Part shown: one piece after another, positions 47,688 through 56,329 of the stretch
Layout: each line of letters begins with the position of its first letter
How positions within the stretch are numbered: position 1 is the first letter of the stretch
Assembly: GCF_018613805.1 (NCBI RefSeq)
Contig: NZ_JAGGPL010000008.1
Coordinates: 62,001-126,000 of the forward strand
DNA length: 64,000 nucleotides
Reading direction: 5' to 3'
Origin: Arthrobacter sp. ISL-48
GTDB taxonomy: Bacteria > Actinomycetota > Actinomycetes > Actinomycetales > Micrococcaceae
Notes under the pieces: generated by a model
The model's input: the letters and a program-made list of their open reading frames with translations, nothing else
What the model was told of the DNA's origin: nothing
Database searches by the model: none
Made by a program: the position numbers and the translations under genes

Positions 47688-49178
47688 ATGAGACGCGCTA
47701 AAATTGTGGCCACTTTCGGACCGGCAATTGCCAGCTTTGAGAACACCCTCGCGGTGCTGGAAGCCGGCGTGGATGTTGCCCGGATGAACATGAGCCACGG
47801 CGATTATTCCGTGCACGACAACACCTATGAGAACGTGCGCAAGGCTTCGGCCTTGCTGAACAAGCCCGTGGCGATCATGGCTGACCTCCAGGGCCCGAAG
47901 ATCCGCCTGGGCCGCTTCGTCGACGGCCCTCACGCCCTGTCCGTGGGCGACACGTTCACCATCACCACCGAAGACGTTCCGGGAACCCAGGACATCTGCT
48001 CCACCACGCTGAAGAGCCTCACTGAGGACGTCAACGTGGGGGATGCCCTGCTGATCGACGACGGCAAGGTTGCCCTGCGCGCCATCGAGGTTGATGACGT
48101 CAAGGTGGTCACCACGGTGACAGTGGGCGGCATGGTGTCCAACAACAAGGGCATCAACCTTCCCGGCGTGGCGGTCAACGTACCGGCGCTGAGCGAAAAG
48201 GACGAGGATGATCTTCGCTGGGCCATGCGCCGCGGTGTTGACCTCATTGCACTGTCGTTCGTCCGCGATGCCTCCGACATTGTCCGCGTGCACGAGATCA
48301 TGGACGAAGAAGGCCGCCGAGTGCCGGTCATCGCCAAGATCGAAAAGCCGCAGGCTGTGGAGCAGCTCCACGAGATCATCGACGCTTTCGACGCGATCAT
48401 GGTGGCCCGTGGCGACCTCGGCGTGGAACTTCCGCTGGAGGAAGTGCCGATCGTCCAGAAGCGCGCCATCGAACTGGCCCGCCGCTGGGCCAAGCCGGTC
48501 ATCGTGGCCACCCAGGTCCTGGAATCCATGATCGACAACCCGCGGCCCACCCGCGCGGAGGCTTCGGACTGCGCCAACGCGGTGCTGGATGGTGCTGACG
48601 CTGTGATGCTCTCGGGCGAGACCAGCGTGGGCAAGTACCCGATCGAAACGGTCAAGGTCATGGCCCGGATTATCGAGTCCACCGAAGTCCACGGACTGGA
48701 GCGCGTTCCGCCGCTGGGCACCAAGCCCAAGACCCGTGGGGGCGCCATCACCCGCGCCGCCGTCGAGATCGCCGATCAGCTGGATGCGAAGTACATCTGT
48801 ACGTTCACCCAGTCCGGCGATTCGGCGCGCCGCCTGTCCCGCCTGCGCCCCATCAAGCCGGTGTTCGCCTTCACCCCGGTAGAGCACGTCTGGAACCAGT
48901 TGGCGCTGACGTGGGGCATCCAGCCGGTGCTGGTCCCCATGGTGGGCCACACCGACGAGATGACAGCCCAGGTTGACCGCAGCCTGCTGGAAATGGACCT
49001 CGTCGAGGACGGCGACCTGGTGGTCATCGCTGCCGGTTCCCCTCCCGGAAAGGCCGGTTCCACGAACTCGCTGAAGGTGCACAAGGTGGGCGACCTCGCC
49101 GACACCACTGTTCCGGGCGAGGCAGCCGGGAACAAGGAAAAGCTCGGCCCGTGGCCGGAGCGCAAGAAGAAGGCTTAG
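47688..49178 (+). CDS. pyk: Pyruvate kinase
   Basis: A protein of 496 residues. Motifs are KIVATFGPA, ADLQGPKIRLG, VIAKIEKPQAVEQL, VARGDLGVELP and NPRPTRAEASDCANAVLDG with ADAVMLSGETSVGKYP. A C-terminal allosteric domain follows from about residue 350. It converts PEP and ADP to pyruvate and ATP. AGGGTAGGT lies just before the ATG. It runs opposite to ppsA, which lies 4.7 kb downstream. Confidence 0.97.
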   Translation: MRRAKIVATFGPAIASFENTLAVLEAGVDVARMNMSHGDYSVHDNTYENVRKASALLNKPVAIMADLQGPKIRLGRFVDGPHALSVGDTFTITTEDVPGTQDICSTTLKSLTEDVNVGDALLIDDGKVALRAIEVDDVKVVTTVTVGGMVSNNKGINLPGVAVNVPALSEKDEDDLRWAMRRGVDLIALSFVRDASDIVRVHEIMDEEGRRVPVIAKIEKPQAVEQLHEIIDAFDAIMVARGDLGVELPLEEVPIVQKRAIELARRWAKPVIVATQVLESMIDNPRPTRAEASDCANAVLDGADAVMLSGETSVGKYPIETVKVMARIIESTEVHGLERVPPLGTKPKTRGGAITRAAVEIADQLDAKYICTFTQSGDSARRLSRLRPIKPVFAFTPVEHVWNQLALTWGIQPVLVPMVGHTDEMTAQVDRSLLEMDLVEDGDLVVIAAGSPPGKAGSTNSLKVHKVGDLADTTVPGEAAGNKEKLGPWPERKKKA

Positions 49179-49185
49179 TCAGTTG

Positions 49186-49227
49186 AAAAGGGAGGGTCCC
49201 CGCCATTTGGCGGGGACCTTCCCTTTT
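49186..49227. terminator. Bidirectional intrinsic terminator between pyk and the response regulator
   Basis: Arms 49186-49204 and 49209-49227 pair over 19 positions with one G-U and loop ATTT. The AAAA on one side and TTTT on the other give a U-run in both directions, which suits the two convergent genes. Confidence 0.92.
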
Positions 49228-49252
49228 GTCTTGCTTTTTGTCCGCCGTTGCG

Positions 49253-49858
49253 TCAGTTGACCTGGTTGATGATGGTCTCTGCGACCTCGCGCATGCTGAG
49301 GCGGCGGTCCATGGAGGTCTTCTGGATCCAGCGGAAGGCTTCAGGTTCCGTGAGGCCCATCTTGGTGGTCAGGAGGCTCTTGGCGCGCTCCACGAGCTTG
49401 CGGGTGGCGAACTGCTCCTGCAGGTCCGACACTTCGCTTTCCAGGGCCTTGATTTCCTCGTGGCGGGAGAGTGCGATCTCCAGGGCCGGGATGAGGTCCG
49501 CCGGGGTGAACGGCTTGACGACGTAGGCCATGGCGCCGGCGTCGCGGGCGCGTTCGACGAGTTCCTTCTGGCTGAACGCGGTCAGCAGCACCACGGGGGC
49601 GATGCGGGCCTTGACGATCTTCTCGGCGGCGGAAATGCCGTCCATGACGGGCATCTTGACGTCCATCAGGACCAGGTCCGGCTTGAGCTCCTCCGCGAGC
49701 TGGACGGCCTTCTCGCCGTTGTCTGCCTCGCCGACGACGTCATAGCCTTCGCCGCGCAGGATCTCGATGATGTCGAGGCGGATAAGGGTTTCATCTTCGG
49801 CCACAATGACGCGGCGCGCCGGCTGGGATGAGGATTTGGGCTCCGTCGGTTCAGTCAC
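49253..49858 (-). CDS. pdtaR: Response regulator with ANTAR output domain (PdtaR type)
   Basis: A protein of 201 residues from GTG 49858 (GGAG about 7 bases upstream). The receiver domain (about 17-130) has the acidic pair AEDE, the phosphoacceptor Asp in VLMDVKMPVMDG, Thr in VVLLTAFS and Lys in YVVKPF. A short helix links to the C-terminal ANTAR RNA-binding domain (KLVERAKSLLTTKMGLTEPEAFRWIQKTSMDRRLSM, in parts). In mycobacteria PdtaR pairs with the kinase PdtaS, not seen here, and binds dual-hexaloop RNA to prevent termination. Confidence 0.92.
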   Translation of the reverse strand: MTEPTEPKSSSQPARRVIVAEDETLIRLDIIEILRGEGYDVVGEADNGEKAVQLAEELKPDLVLMDVKMPVMDGISAAEKIVKARIAPVVLLTAFSQKELVERARDAGAMAYVVKPFTPADLIPALEIALSRHEEIKALESEVSDLQEQFATRKLVERAKSLLTTKMGLTEPEAFRWIQKTSMDRRLSMREVAETIINQVN

Positions 49859-50013
49859 GGGATCTCCTTGGAAAGGTACGGCGGGAACATCACTATTTTA
49901 GGCGCGCCCGCGGCTGTACTTGATCTGCATGGTCAATTGCGGCGTCGGCGGCGCGATTCTGGAATTCAGCCTATCTGCATGTAGAGTAATTCCGCGTACG
50001 TGAAGCGATCGCG

Positions 50014-50042
50014 TTGCTCACAATCAGCTGTGGGCGTACCCT
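50014..50042 (+). promoter_or_regulatory. Candidate promoter of tRNA-Leu
   Basis: TTGCTC (50014-50019) and TACCCT (50037-50042) are 17 bases apart, with the tRNA 5' end 21 bases further on. Confidence 0.5.
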
Positions 50043-50062
50043 GTTGGCTCCATGTAATCCGC

Positions 50063-50144
50063 GCCCGAGTGGCGGAATTGGCAGACGCGCCGCACTCAAA
50101 ATGCGGTATCGAAAGGTGTGTGGGTTCGAGTCCCACCTCGGGCA
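50063..50144 (+). tRNA. tRNA-Leu (CAA)
   Basis: 82 bases with a long variable arm, as in class II tRNAs. Acceptor GCCCGAG pairs with CTCGGGC, discriminator A. The loop CTCAAAA within CCGCA/TGCGG gives anticodon CAA. CCA is not encoded. Its 3' end adjoins the integrase relic and is the likely attachment site. Confidence 0.95.
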
Positions 50145-50182
50145 CAGTGTTTCCGCAGGTCAGCGGGGTTTTGGCTCTGAGA

Positions 50183-50213
50183 GTGTGCACAAAAGCTCGT
50201 TTTTTGTGCACAC
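50183..50213. terminator. Perfect 12-bp hairpin after tRNA-Leu
   Basis: GTGTGCACAAAA (50183-50194) and TTTTGTGCACAC (50202-50213) pair perfectly around a 7-base loop. The A/T runs lie in the stem. It probably terminates the tRNA transcript, but it also lies between the tRNA and the integrase relic, where recombinase arm sites occur. Confidence 0.55.
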
Positions 50214-50232
50214 GAAGCCTAGAATTTCAGGC

Positions 50233-51334
50233 ATGGCCAGCATCTAGGAACGCAAAAAGTCAGATGGATCCACGTCGTACACGGTCCGCTGGCGGAATCC
50301 GGTACTCGGAAACAAGAGGGAATCACCCTCGCCACATCGGGGGAGGCAGAGACCCTGAAAAGGCTCTTGGACGCCAACAACCAGTCGTTTGAAATTGCCC
50401 AGCATGCCATGGTCAAGAATCAGACCAAGTCGCCCACTGTCGAAGAGCACATTGACCTTCTGGTTCGCCCTTCCGTCGGTACGGTGCACACGTACCGGAC
50501 GATGCTGAGGCTGCATATCGCCGACGTCATCGGGCATATTCCGGTCGACAAGCTCGACTACCGTCACCTGACGTACTGGATCAAGACAATGCAGGCCAAG
50601 GGCAGGTCAGCCAAAAATATCAAAAACAACTATGGCTTGATATGTGCGGCCATGGAGACAGCCGTCATGCTGCGCTACCGAAAGGACAATCCTTGCCGCG
50701 GCGTTCAGCTCCCGTCCGGTGAAAAAGCAGAGGATGAGGCCCGGTTCCTGACGCACGCTGAATTTGGATTGATCCTGGAGTGCATGGGGGAGCGGTACAA
50801 AGCGTTCACTGAATTCCTGGTCATGACCGGTACGCGCTTCGGAGAAGCAACTGCCGTTACCGTAGCCGACATTGGGCAAGCATGCGTGTCAATAAGGCAT
50901 GGAAGCGGGGGACAGATTCCGAGTACTACATCGGTGCAACCAAGACCGGTGCCGGGAAAAGGACCGTTTCGCTGAATCCGCATGTGGTGGAAGTACTGAT
51001 TCCCTTGGTGGCCAGTCGGCCTGGATCAGACTTGCTGTTTACAACGCCAAAGGGTGAGCGGATCATTCACAAGCTGTACTGGCACCACTACTGGGTGCCC
51101 GCGGTCGAAGCGGCACAGGCTAAGGGCTTGAAGAAGTCTCCGCGCGTTCACGATCTGCGTCATACACATGCGTCGTGGTTGATCCAGGACGGCGTTTCGC
51201 TGTTCACTGTGTCCAGGCGCTTGGGTCACGCTTCGACTCGCACTACGGAGCAGGTGTACGGCCACCTGATGCCACAAGCCCTCCAGGATGCGGCTGACGC
51301 AGTTGAGCGTTCCGTGGTCGTCTGGCGCGGCTAG
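50233..51334 (+). pseudogene. int: Tyrosine recombinase (phage-type integrase), broken in three places
   Basis: The reading starts MASI, stops at TAG (50245-50247, likely a former CAG), and continues ERKKSDGSTSYTVRWRNP. It changes frame near 50305-50313 (then KQEGITLATSGEAETLKRLL) and again near 50875-50885 (ADIGQ, then RVNKAWKRGTDSEYYIG). Both shifts equal loss of one base. Core-binding and catalytic domains are otherwise readable: Arg in TGTRFGEA, HDLRHTHASWL, GHASTRTTEQVYGHL with the catalytic Tyr. The last 150 codons are intact to TAG at 51332-51334. It cannot make full-length integrase as written. It follows tRNA-Leu by 88 bases. Confidence 0.88.
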
Positions 51335-51360
51335 CAGCAGTACAGGCCGAACTGCGAGTA
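51331..51360 (-). pseudogene. 30-base scrap of the 3' end of an HTH (xis-like) gene
   Basis: On the minus strand these bases read YSQFGLYCC and a stop that shares CTAG (51331-51334) with the integrase stop. The HTH pseudogene at 54880-55153 ends the same way (YS-stop-FGRYCS-stop) and shares CTAG with the second integrase relic. The match is short; the support comes from the identical arrangement at both sites. Confidence 0.55.
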
Positions 51361-51375
51361 GTGGAGAATGCGATC

Positions 51376-52194
51376 ATGATCAATGACCATCTTCGGCCTG
51401 TTTACTTCCTTTCGGACAGCACCGGCATCACAGCGGAGACTCTCGGCAACACCTTGTTGACGCAGTTCCCCGATAATAACTTTGACCGCATCACGGTCCC
51501 CTTTATCACGACCGTCGAACAGGCTAGGACCGTGGTCAGTACCATCGACAAGCTGGCCTGCACCGGCCCACGGCCGATCGTCTTTTCCACCGCTGTTGGT
51601 GGCGAAGTCCGCCAGGTTTTGGCTACATGCCAGGGGATCATCGTGGATCTTATCGGGACGCATGTAGGCCAGCTGGAGCAGGCCCTCGGCTCACCGGCTA
51701 GCGGCGAACCCGGCAGGGCGCATGGCCTGGGCAACGCAGAGCGGTATCAATCCCGCATGGCCGCCGTCGAGTACGCCATGGAACACGACGACGGCCAGAG
51801 CCTGCGAGCGTTGGAAAAGGCACAGGTCATCCTCGTGGCACCGTCCCGCTGCGGCAAAACACCAACGACCATGTATCTGGCGCTTCAACACGGAATCTTC
51901 GCCGCGAACTTCCCGCTGGTGGACGAGGACTTTGAGCGGGAGGGACTCCCTAAGCCGCTGAGGCCTTTCGTTGACAAATGTTTCGGCCTCTCCTCCAACC
52001 CGCTGCGCCTGAGCCAAATCCGCACTGAGAGGCGCCGCGGCTCACCGTACGCATCGCTGCGGCAGTGCGGGTTCGAGCTGCGCAGCGCCGAGCAGTTGTA
52101 CGTCTCCCACCGGATTCCGTACCTGAATTCAGCTACGGTGTCCGTGGAAGAAATGGCTGCGACCATCCTGCAGCGCATGAACCTCAAACATTAG
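51376..52194 (+). CDS. ppsR: PEP synthase regulatory protein (kinase/pyrophosphorylase, DUF299)
   Basis: A protein of 272 residues. Family motifs are [15 protein letters not shown] at the N-terminus, the P-loop [16 protein letters not shown] (about 153-168) and the C-terminal [15 protein letters not shown] region. It inactivates PEP synthase by ADP-dependent phosphorylation of a Thr next to the catalytic His and reactivates it by phosphate-dependent removal. The ATG at 376 of this kilobase (51376) has GGAG nine bases upstream; GTG 51361 is an alternative. ppsA follows after 151 bases, confirming the role. It begins just 41 bases after the integrase relic. Confidence 0.93.
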   Translation: MINDHLRPVYFLSDSTGITAETLGNTLLTQFPDNNFDRITVPFITTVEQARTVVSTIDKLACTGPRPIVFSTAVGGEVRQVLATCQGIIVDLIGTHVGQLEQALGSPASGEPGRAHGLGNAERYQSRMAAVEYAMEHDDGQSLRALEKAQVILVAPSRCGKTPTTMYLALQHGIFAANFPLVDEDFEREGLPKPLRPFVDKCFGLSSNPLRLSQIRTERRRGSPYASLRQCGFELRSAEQLYVSHRIPYLNSATVSVEEMAATILQRMNLKH

Positions 52195-52345
52195 AGAACA
52201 ATTTCACAATTGTGGCTTAGCGCACATCATGTGGAAAGAGCGCCCAAGACCTGACACTGTGGACAAGATTCGCGCCCACCAACCGGTCATCGCCGTGAGC
52301 TGGGCGGCACATCTGCTTGCCATCATCTGCAAAGGAGCAGCAACT

Positions 52346-54739
52346 ATGACGACAGACATCCTGTGGTTCTCAGAACTCGGACTCAAGGACCTGGACCGGG
52401 TGGGCGGAAAGAACGCCTCCCTCGGTGAGATGGTGCAGAACCTGACCTCCGCCGGCGTCCAGGTCCCGGACGGCTTCGCCACGACTGCCGACGCTTACCG
52501 CACCTTCCTGGCAGACTCGGGCCTGGACCAGAAAATCGCCGACCGCCTGATCGGACTGGACACCGATGACGTGACGGCTCTTGCGTCAGCCGGCCAAGAG
52601 ATTCGCACTCTCATGCGCGAGACGCCCTTCCTGCCAGACTTCGAAAAGCAGATCCGGGAGTCCTACCAGCAGCTGGTGGAGAAGCATGGCGGCTCGGAGG
52701 ACCTGTCCTGGGCGGTCCGTTCCAGCGCAACGGCCGAAGACCTGCCCGACGCCTCCTTCGCCGGGCAGCAAGAAACGTTCCTGAACGTCCGCGGCATCGA
52801 AAACATCCTGCTCGCAATCAAGGACGTGTTCGCTTCCCTCTACAACGACCGCGCCATTGCCTACCGCGTGCACCACAAGTTCGAGCACGCCGAGGTGGCG
52901 CTCTCGGCCGGAATCCAGCGGATGGTGCGCTCCGACGTCGGCTCCTCCGGGGTCATGTTCACCATGGACACGGAGTCAGGGTTCAAAGACGCCGTGTTCG
53001 TCACGTCCTCCTACGGCCTAGGCGAGGCGGTCGTTCAGGGTGCCGTGAACCCTGATGAGTTCTACGTGTACAAAGCCGCGCTGCAGGCCGGCCGCCCCGC
53101 CATCCTCAAGCGCGGATTGGGTGAGAAGGCCCTCCAGATGACTTACACGAAGAGCCGGGAGATCGGCCGCACCATCGACTTCGTACCTGTCGAGGCCTCG
53201 TTGCGGAACCGCTTCAGCCTAGACGACGACGACGTCGAGCAGCTCGCCCGCCACGCCGTCGCCATAGAGAATCACTATGGCCGTCCGATGGACATCGAAT
53301 GGGGCAAGGACGGGATCGACGGTGGCTTGTACATCCTGCAGGCGCGACCGGAGACCGTGCAGTCTCGCCGGGCCTCCGGTACCCTGAGCCGTTTCCGCCT
53401 CAATGCGGCCGGCCGGGTGCTGGTAGAGGGCCGCGCAATCGGGCAGCGCATCGGTGCCGGCAGCGTCCGCATCCTCACCGCGATTGACCAGATGGCCGCC
53501 TTCAAGACTGGAGACGTCCTCGTCGCCGACATGACCGACCCGGACTGGGAACCGATCATGAAGCGTGCCTCCGCGATCGTCACCAACCGCGGCGGACGCA
53601 CCTGCCACGCGGCCATCATTGCCCGCGAGCTGGGGATTCCCGCCGTGGTTGGCACCGGGGATGCCACCGATGCCCTGTCCGACGGCCTGGAGGTGACGGT
53701 CTCCTGCGCCGACGGGGAAACTGGCGTTATCTACGAAGGGCTCCTGGACTTCAGCGTAGAGGAGACCGAGATCACCCAGCTGCCCGAGGTCCCGGTCAAG
53801 GTAATGATGAATGTCGGTACCCCGGAGCAGGCGTTCACCTTCGCGCAGCTGCCCAACCACGGAGTGGGCCTGGCCCGGCTGGAATTCATCATCAACCGCC
53901 AGATCGGCATCCACCCCAAGGCACTCCTGAACCTGGACGGCCAGCCTGCGGACGTTGCTGCCGAAATCCGTGAGCGAATCGCCGCATACGACAGCCCGCG
54001 CGACTACTACATCAAGCGGCTGGCCGAAGGCGTGTCCACCATCGCGGCGGCCTTCGCGCCGGAGCCGGTGATTGTGCGCATGTCCGACTTCAAGTCCAAC
54101 GAGTACGCCAACCTCATCGGCGGACCGGCCTATGAGCCGCACGAAGAGAACCCGATGCTCGGCTTCCGCGGCGCCTCGCGGTATCTGGAGCCGACCTTCC
54201 GGGACTGCTTCGACCTCGAGTGCGAGGCCCTCTCCTTCGTCCGCAACGAGATGGGCCTGACCAACGTCAAGTTGATGATCCCGTTCGTGCGGACCCTGGA
54301 TGAGGCCCGCGGCGTCATCGAGCTGCTGGCGGAGAACGGCCTGGTCCGTGGCGAGAACGGCCTCGAAGTGATCATGATGTGCGAGATTCCGTCCAACGCG
54401 CTGCTCGCTGACGAATTCCTGGACTACTTCGACGGTTTCTCGATCGGCTCCAACGACATGACCCAGCTGGCACTGGGCCTGGACCGGGATTCCGCGATTG
54501 TCTCGGGTGGCTTCGACGAACGCGATCCTGCCGTCAAGAAGCTCCTGAGCATGGCCATCAAGGCCTGCAAGGAGCGCGGCAAATATGTCGGCATCTGCGG
54601 CCAGGGTCCCAGCGACCACGCGGACTTCGCCGAGTGGCTGGTCAGGGAGGGCATCGATTCCGTCTCCCTGAACCCCGATACCGTGGTGGATACCTGGCTC
54701 CGGCTCGCCGGCGTGGCAGCCGGGGCAGAGGTGAACTAA
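52346..54739 (+). CDS. ppsA: Phosphoenolpyruvate synthase (pyruvate, water dikinase)
   Basis: A protein of 797 residues, near the E. coli length. The ATP-grasp domain comes first ([35 protein letters not shown]). The phosphohistidine domain has [23 protein letters not shown] (in parts) with the catalytic His and the regulatory Thr two residues before it. The C-terminal PEP-binding barrel ends with [16 protein letters not shown] and the catalytic Cys in ICGQGPSDH. It makes PEP, AMP and Pi from pyruvate and ATP for gluconeogenesis. The ATG at 52346 follows AAAGGAGC. The gene is intact despite the decayed surroundings. Confidence 0.96.
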   Translation: MTTDILWFSELGLKDLDRVGGKNASLGEMVQNLTSAGVQVPDGFATTADAYRTFLADSGLDQKIADRLIGLDTDDVTALASAGQEIRTLMRETPFLPDFEKQIRESYQQLVEKHGGSEDLSWAVRSSATAEDLPDASFAGQQETFLNVRGIENILLAIKDVFASLYNDRAIAYRVHHKFEHAEVALSAGIQRMVRSDVGSSGVMFTMDTESGFKDAVFVTSSYGLGEAVVQGAVNPDEFYVYKAALQAGRPAILKRGLGEKALQMTYTKSREIGRTIDFVPVEASLRNRFSLDDDDVEQLARHAVAIENHYGRPMDIEWGKDGIDGGLYILQARPETVQSRRASGTLSRFRLNAAGRVLVEGRAIGQRIGAGSVRILTAIDQMAAFKTGDVLVADMTDPDWEPIMKRASAIVTNRGGRTCHAAIIARELGIPAVVGTGDATDALSDGLEVTVSCADGETGVIYEGLLDFSVEETEITQLPEVPVKVMMNVGTPEQAFTFAQLPNHGVGLARLEFIINRQIGIHPKALLNLDGQPADVAAEIRERIAAYDSPRDYYIKRLAEGVSTIAAAFAPEPVIVRMSDFKSNEYANLIGGPAYEPHEENPMLGFRGASRYLEPTFRDCFDLECEALSFVRNEMGLTNVKLMIPFVRTLDEARGVIELLAENGLVRGENGLEVIMMCEIPSNALLADEFLDYFDGFSIGSNDMTQLALGLDRDSAIVSGGFDERDPAVKKLLSMAIKACKERGKYVGICGQGPSDHADFAEWLVREGIDSVSLNPDTVVDTWLRLAGVAAGAEVN

Positions 54740-54757
54740 CCTTCTCCGTGTCGACTC

Positions 54758-54791
54758 GAGTGCCCGCCAGGAGAAACCCCGTCGGGCACTC
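54758..54791 (+). terminator. Hairpin after ppsA
   Basis: GAGTGCCCG (54758-54766) and CGGGCACTC (54783-54791) pair perfectly, 19 bases after the ppsA stop. There is no T-run; likely a terminator. Confidence 0.6.
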
Positions 54792-54796
54792 CCGTG

Positions 54797-54812
54797 CCAT
54801 GGCGCGCCATGG
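54797..54812. repeat. Perfect 16-bp palindrome
   Basis: CCATGGCGCGCCATGG is fully self-complementary. It lies between the ppsA hairpin and the integrase relic, exactly at the edge where similarity to the first integrase begins. Confidence 0.8.
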
Positions 54813-54813
54813 G

Positions 54814-54883
54814 GCCACCTGATGCCGTATACCCTCCAAAATGCCTCGGACGCCGTTGAAGCGCTATCGTTTGGCGTGGCTAG
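54814..54883 (+). pseudogene. 3' remnant of a second, diverged integrase gene
   Basis: In frame it reads GHLMPYTLQNASDAVEALSFG, against GHLMPQALQDAADAVERSVVV at the end of the integrase pseudogene. DNA identity to 51261-51334 is roughly three quarters by eye, with a 4-base length difference, and similarity continues past the stop to about 54909. The rest of the gene is missing: upstream lie the palindrome and the ppsA hairpin. Confidence 0.75.
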
Positions 54884-55153
54884 CTGCAGTACCTGCCGAA
54901 CTATGAGTATTTCTGCCGGGCCTGGGCTCGGGTTCCAATCATTCTGACGGACGCCGGCGAGGGACTGGTTGATCGGACTTCGCGAAGTTGTGCAATCTCC
55001 TTCAGGTGGAACGACGTGAAGACGATCTTTCCCTTGCCCCAGACAGAATGCGGAAAGCGGAAAGTCGCCCTTCGCAGCTCCTTCACGAAGCCATGCCTCT
55101 GAGCACTTGAGGACCGAGGCAGCCTCGGCCGGTTCGAAGAATTTGAGTTTCAT
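54880..55153 (-). pseudogene. Small helix-turn-helix (excisionase-like) protein, broken
   Basis: From ATG 55153 the frame reads KLKFFEPAEAASVLKCSEAWLREGAAKGDFP, a MerR/excisionase-like HTH start. A 7-base tandem duplication (CGGAAAG twice on the plus strand, 55051-55064) then shifts the frame; with one copy removed it continues HSVWGKGKIVFTSFHLKEIAQLREVRS. A TAG at 54901-54903 stands where its likely relative has CAG, and the older stop would be at 54880-54882. About 88 codons in the repaired form. It converges on the integrase relic. Confidence 0.78.
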
Positions 55154-55423
55154 GCGTTTCTTCGACCTCTCGTCATTGTGCGGTGGCGCGGACGCCATCG
55201 AGTCCTGCCTTGCACTTGGACACTGAGGACGCGACCGAGCTAATCCCGCGTCGGGATGACGGAGCGGGCAGCGGAGCCGAGGAGGCTGATTCGCGTGAAA
55301 AAGGAAACGGATACGCATGAAGAGGCCTTTGGCAGGGCATGTAACAATGACTGAACAAATGCTTTCCTAGCGGAGGTTCTCCTACTGCGAACCGTAGGTG
55401 GGTACTACCGTTTACGGTCTGGT
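55154..55423. other. Intergenic stretch between the HTH relic and panD
   Basis: About 270 bases with no credible gene. I searched it for a copy of the tRNA-Leu 3' end as an attR site and saw none. Confidence 0.5.
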
Positions 55424-55849
55424 TTAGAGTGCGGCGTTGTTCAGGGCGTGCGGCGGGCGGAGGAGTCCGGGCGTGAGGCCTTCGGCGGGGTCGTTGCCCA
55501 GCTGGATCATCTTGTTGTTTTGGTTCACGTGGACTACACGGGGCTCGTAGGTCTTGGCTTCTTCGGTGGTCATTTGGGCGTAGGTGATCAGGATGACGAT
55601 GTCGTTTTCCTGTACCAGGTGGGCGGCGGGGCCGTTGATGCCGATCACTCCCGAGCCTCGTTCGCCGGCGATGGTGTACGTCTCGAGGCGGGCGCCGTTG
55701 GTTACGTCGACGATGGCCACAAGCTCACCGGGAAGAATGTCGGCAGCATCGAGGAGGTCCAGGTCGACGGTGACCGAGCCGACGTAGTGCAGGTCTGCGT
55801 GCGTGACGGTGGCCCGGTGGATTTTGGACTTGAACATTGTTCGATTCAT
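55424..55849 (-). CDS. panD: Aspartate 1-decarboxylase proenzyme
   Basis: A protein of 141 residues. The self-cleavage site is Gly-Ser in [18 protein letters not shown], which yields the pyruvoyl cofactor on the new Ser end. Tyr and Arg of the active site lie in [15 protein letters not shown] and [10 protein letters not shown]. It makes beta-alanine for pantothenate and CoA. The ATG at 55849 has GGAG six bases upstream. No other pan gene is adjacent. Confidence 0.95.
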   Translation of the reverse strand: MNRTMFKSKIHRATVTHADLHYVGSVTVDLDLLDAADILPGELVAIVDVTNGARLETYTIAGERGSGVIGINGPAAHLVQENDIVILITYAQMTTEEAKTYEPRVVHVNQNNKMIQLGNDPAEGLTPGLLRPPHALNNAAL

Positions 55850-55941
55850 AGGGAGCTCCAGTAGTTGGGCCTTTCTGCCGCGCGGCCACTCCACGTGAGA
55901 TCCGGCATGAACACTACCCCGGTGCGGACTCGTGGAAAGTT

Positions 55942-56172
55942 CTAGTGGTCGTTCTCGGACGCACGGGGAGGCAGGAAATGTGTGAAAACCTGGTCTCCGT
56001 CGAAACGAAAAACCATCTGCCTTGAGGAGATTCCGTCGGCTGAAATCCATAGAAGCGCGTCGTCTGCCGTGACGGCCTCCACTGTTCCTTTGCGGAGCAG
56101 TTTCCCGTTATTCCAGATTTCTACGCGCTGTCCGAGTGCGCGTTGCCAATCTGGTTGCAGGTGAAGGTCCAT
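55942..56172 (-). CDS. Small conserved-looking hypothetical protein, 76 residues
   Basis: Not recognised. AGGAGC lies seven bases before the ATG at 56172, so expression is likely. It looks like a single beta-barrel-type domain ([30 protein letters not shown]) with Trp and Phe residues at strand ends and no signal peptide. It lies between prpC and panD on the same strand, 92 bases before panD. A small binding or regulatory protein is possible. Confidence 0.6.
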   Translation of the reverse strand: MDLHLQPDWQRALGQRVEIWNNGKLLRKGTVEAVTADDALLWISADGISSRQMVFRFDGDQVFTHFLPPRASENDH

Positions 56173-56268
56173 CGGTTGCTCCTAGATGCACGCGGGTGAG
56201 ATTTGGAACAGGTGAACCGGGGGTGTCTTACGGGCCTGCGATGAGGCACCGTATGCGTTGCGATCGTT

Positions 56269-56287
56269 GATGATCAGGGTGATCATC
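56269..56287. repeat. Inverted repeat between prpC and the small gene
   Basis: GATGATCA and TGATCATC are perfect 8-base arms around GGG, about 42 bases past the prpC stop. It may be an operator for the small gene or a weak terminator. Confidence 0.45.
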
Positions 56288-56329
56288 CGGCGCCTCACCG
56301 CAGGAATTTGGGGGTTGCAAGGATTGCAG

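Larger units (their letters stand above)
50145..55153. mobile_element. Decayed integrative-element region 3' of tRNA-Leu carrying ppsR-ppsA
   Basis: The stretch holds, in order: an integrase pseudogene, a 30-base scrap of an HTH gene end, intact ppsR and ppsA, about 70 bases of the 3' end of a second integrase, and an HTH pseudogene. Position directly after a tRNA 3' end fits integration by tyrosine recombinase. No second copy of the tRNA 3' end was found downstream to mark attR, so the right edge is set by the last relic. Confidence 0.5.

Noticed and set aside
49186..49227. Possible ANTAR dual-hexaloop RNA near pdtaR
   Set aside because: It is one long stem with a 4-base loop and a U-run on both strands, which is a bidirectional terminator.
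53219..55318. A very long minus-strand open frame of about 700 codons opposite ppsA
   Set aside because: It is the GC-rich shadow of ppsA plus the HTH relic. Only its first part (from 55153) carries real HTH similarity.
55154..55423. An attR copy of the tRNA-Leu 3' end downstream of the HTH relic
   Set aside because: No stretch similar to the tRNA 3' end (50120-50144) was found there by eye.
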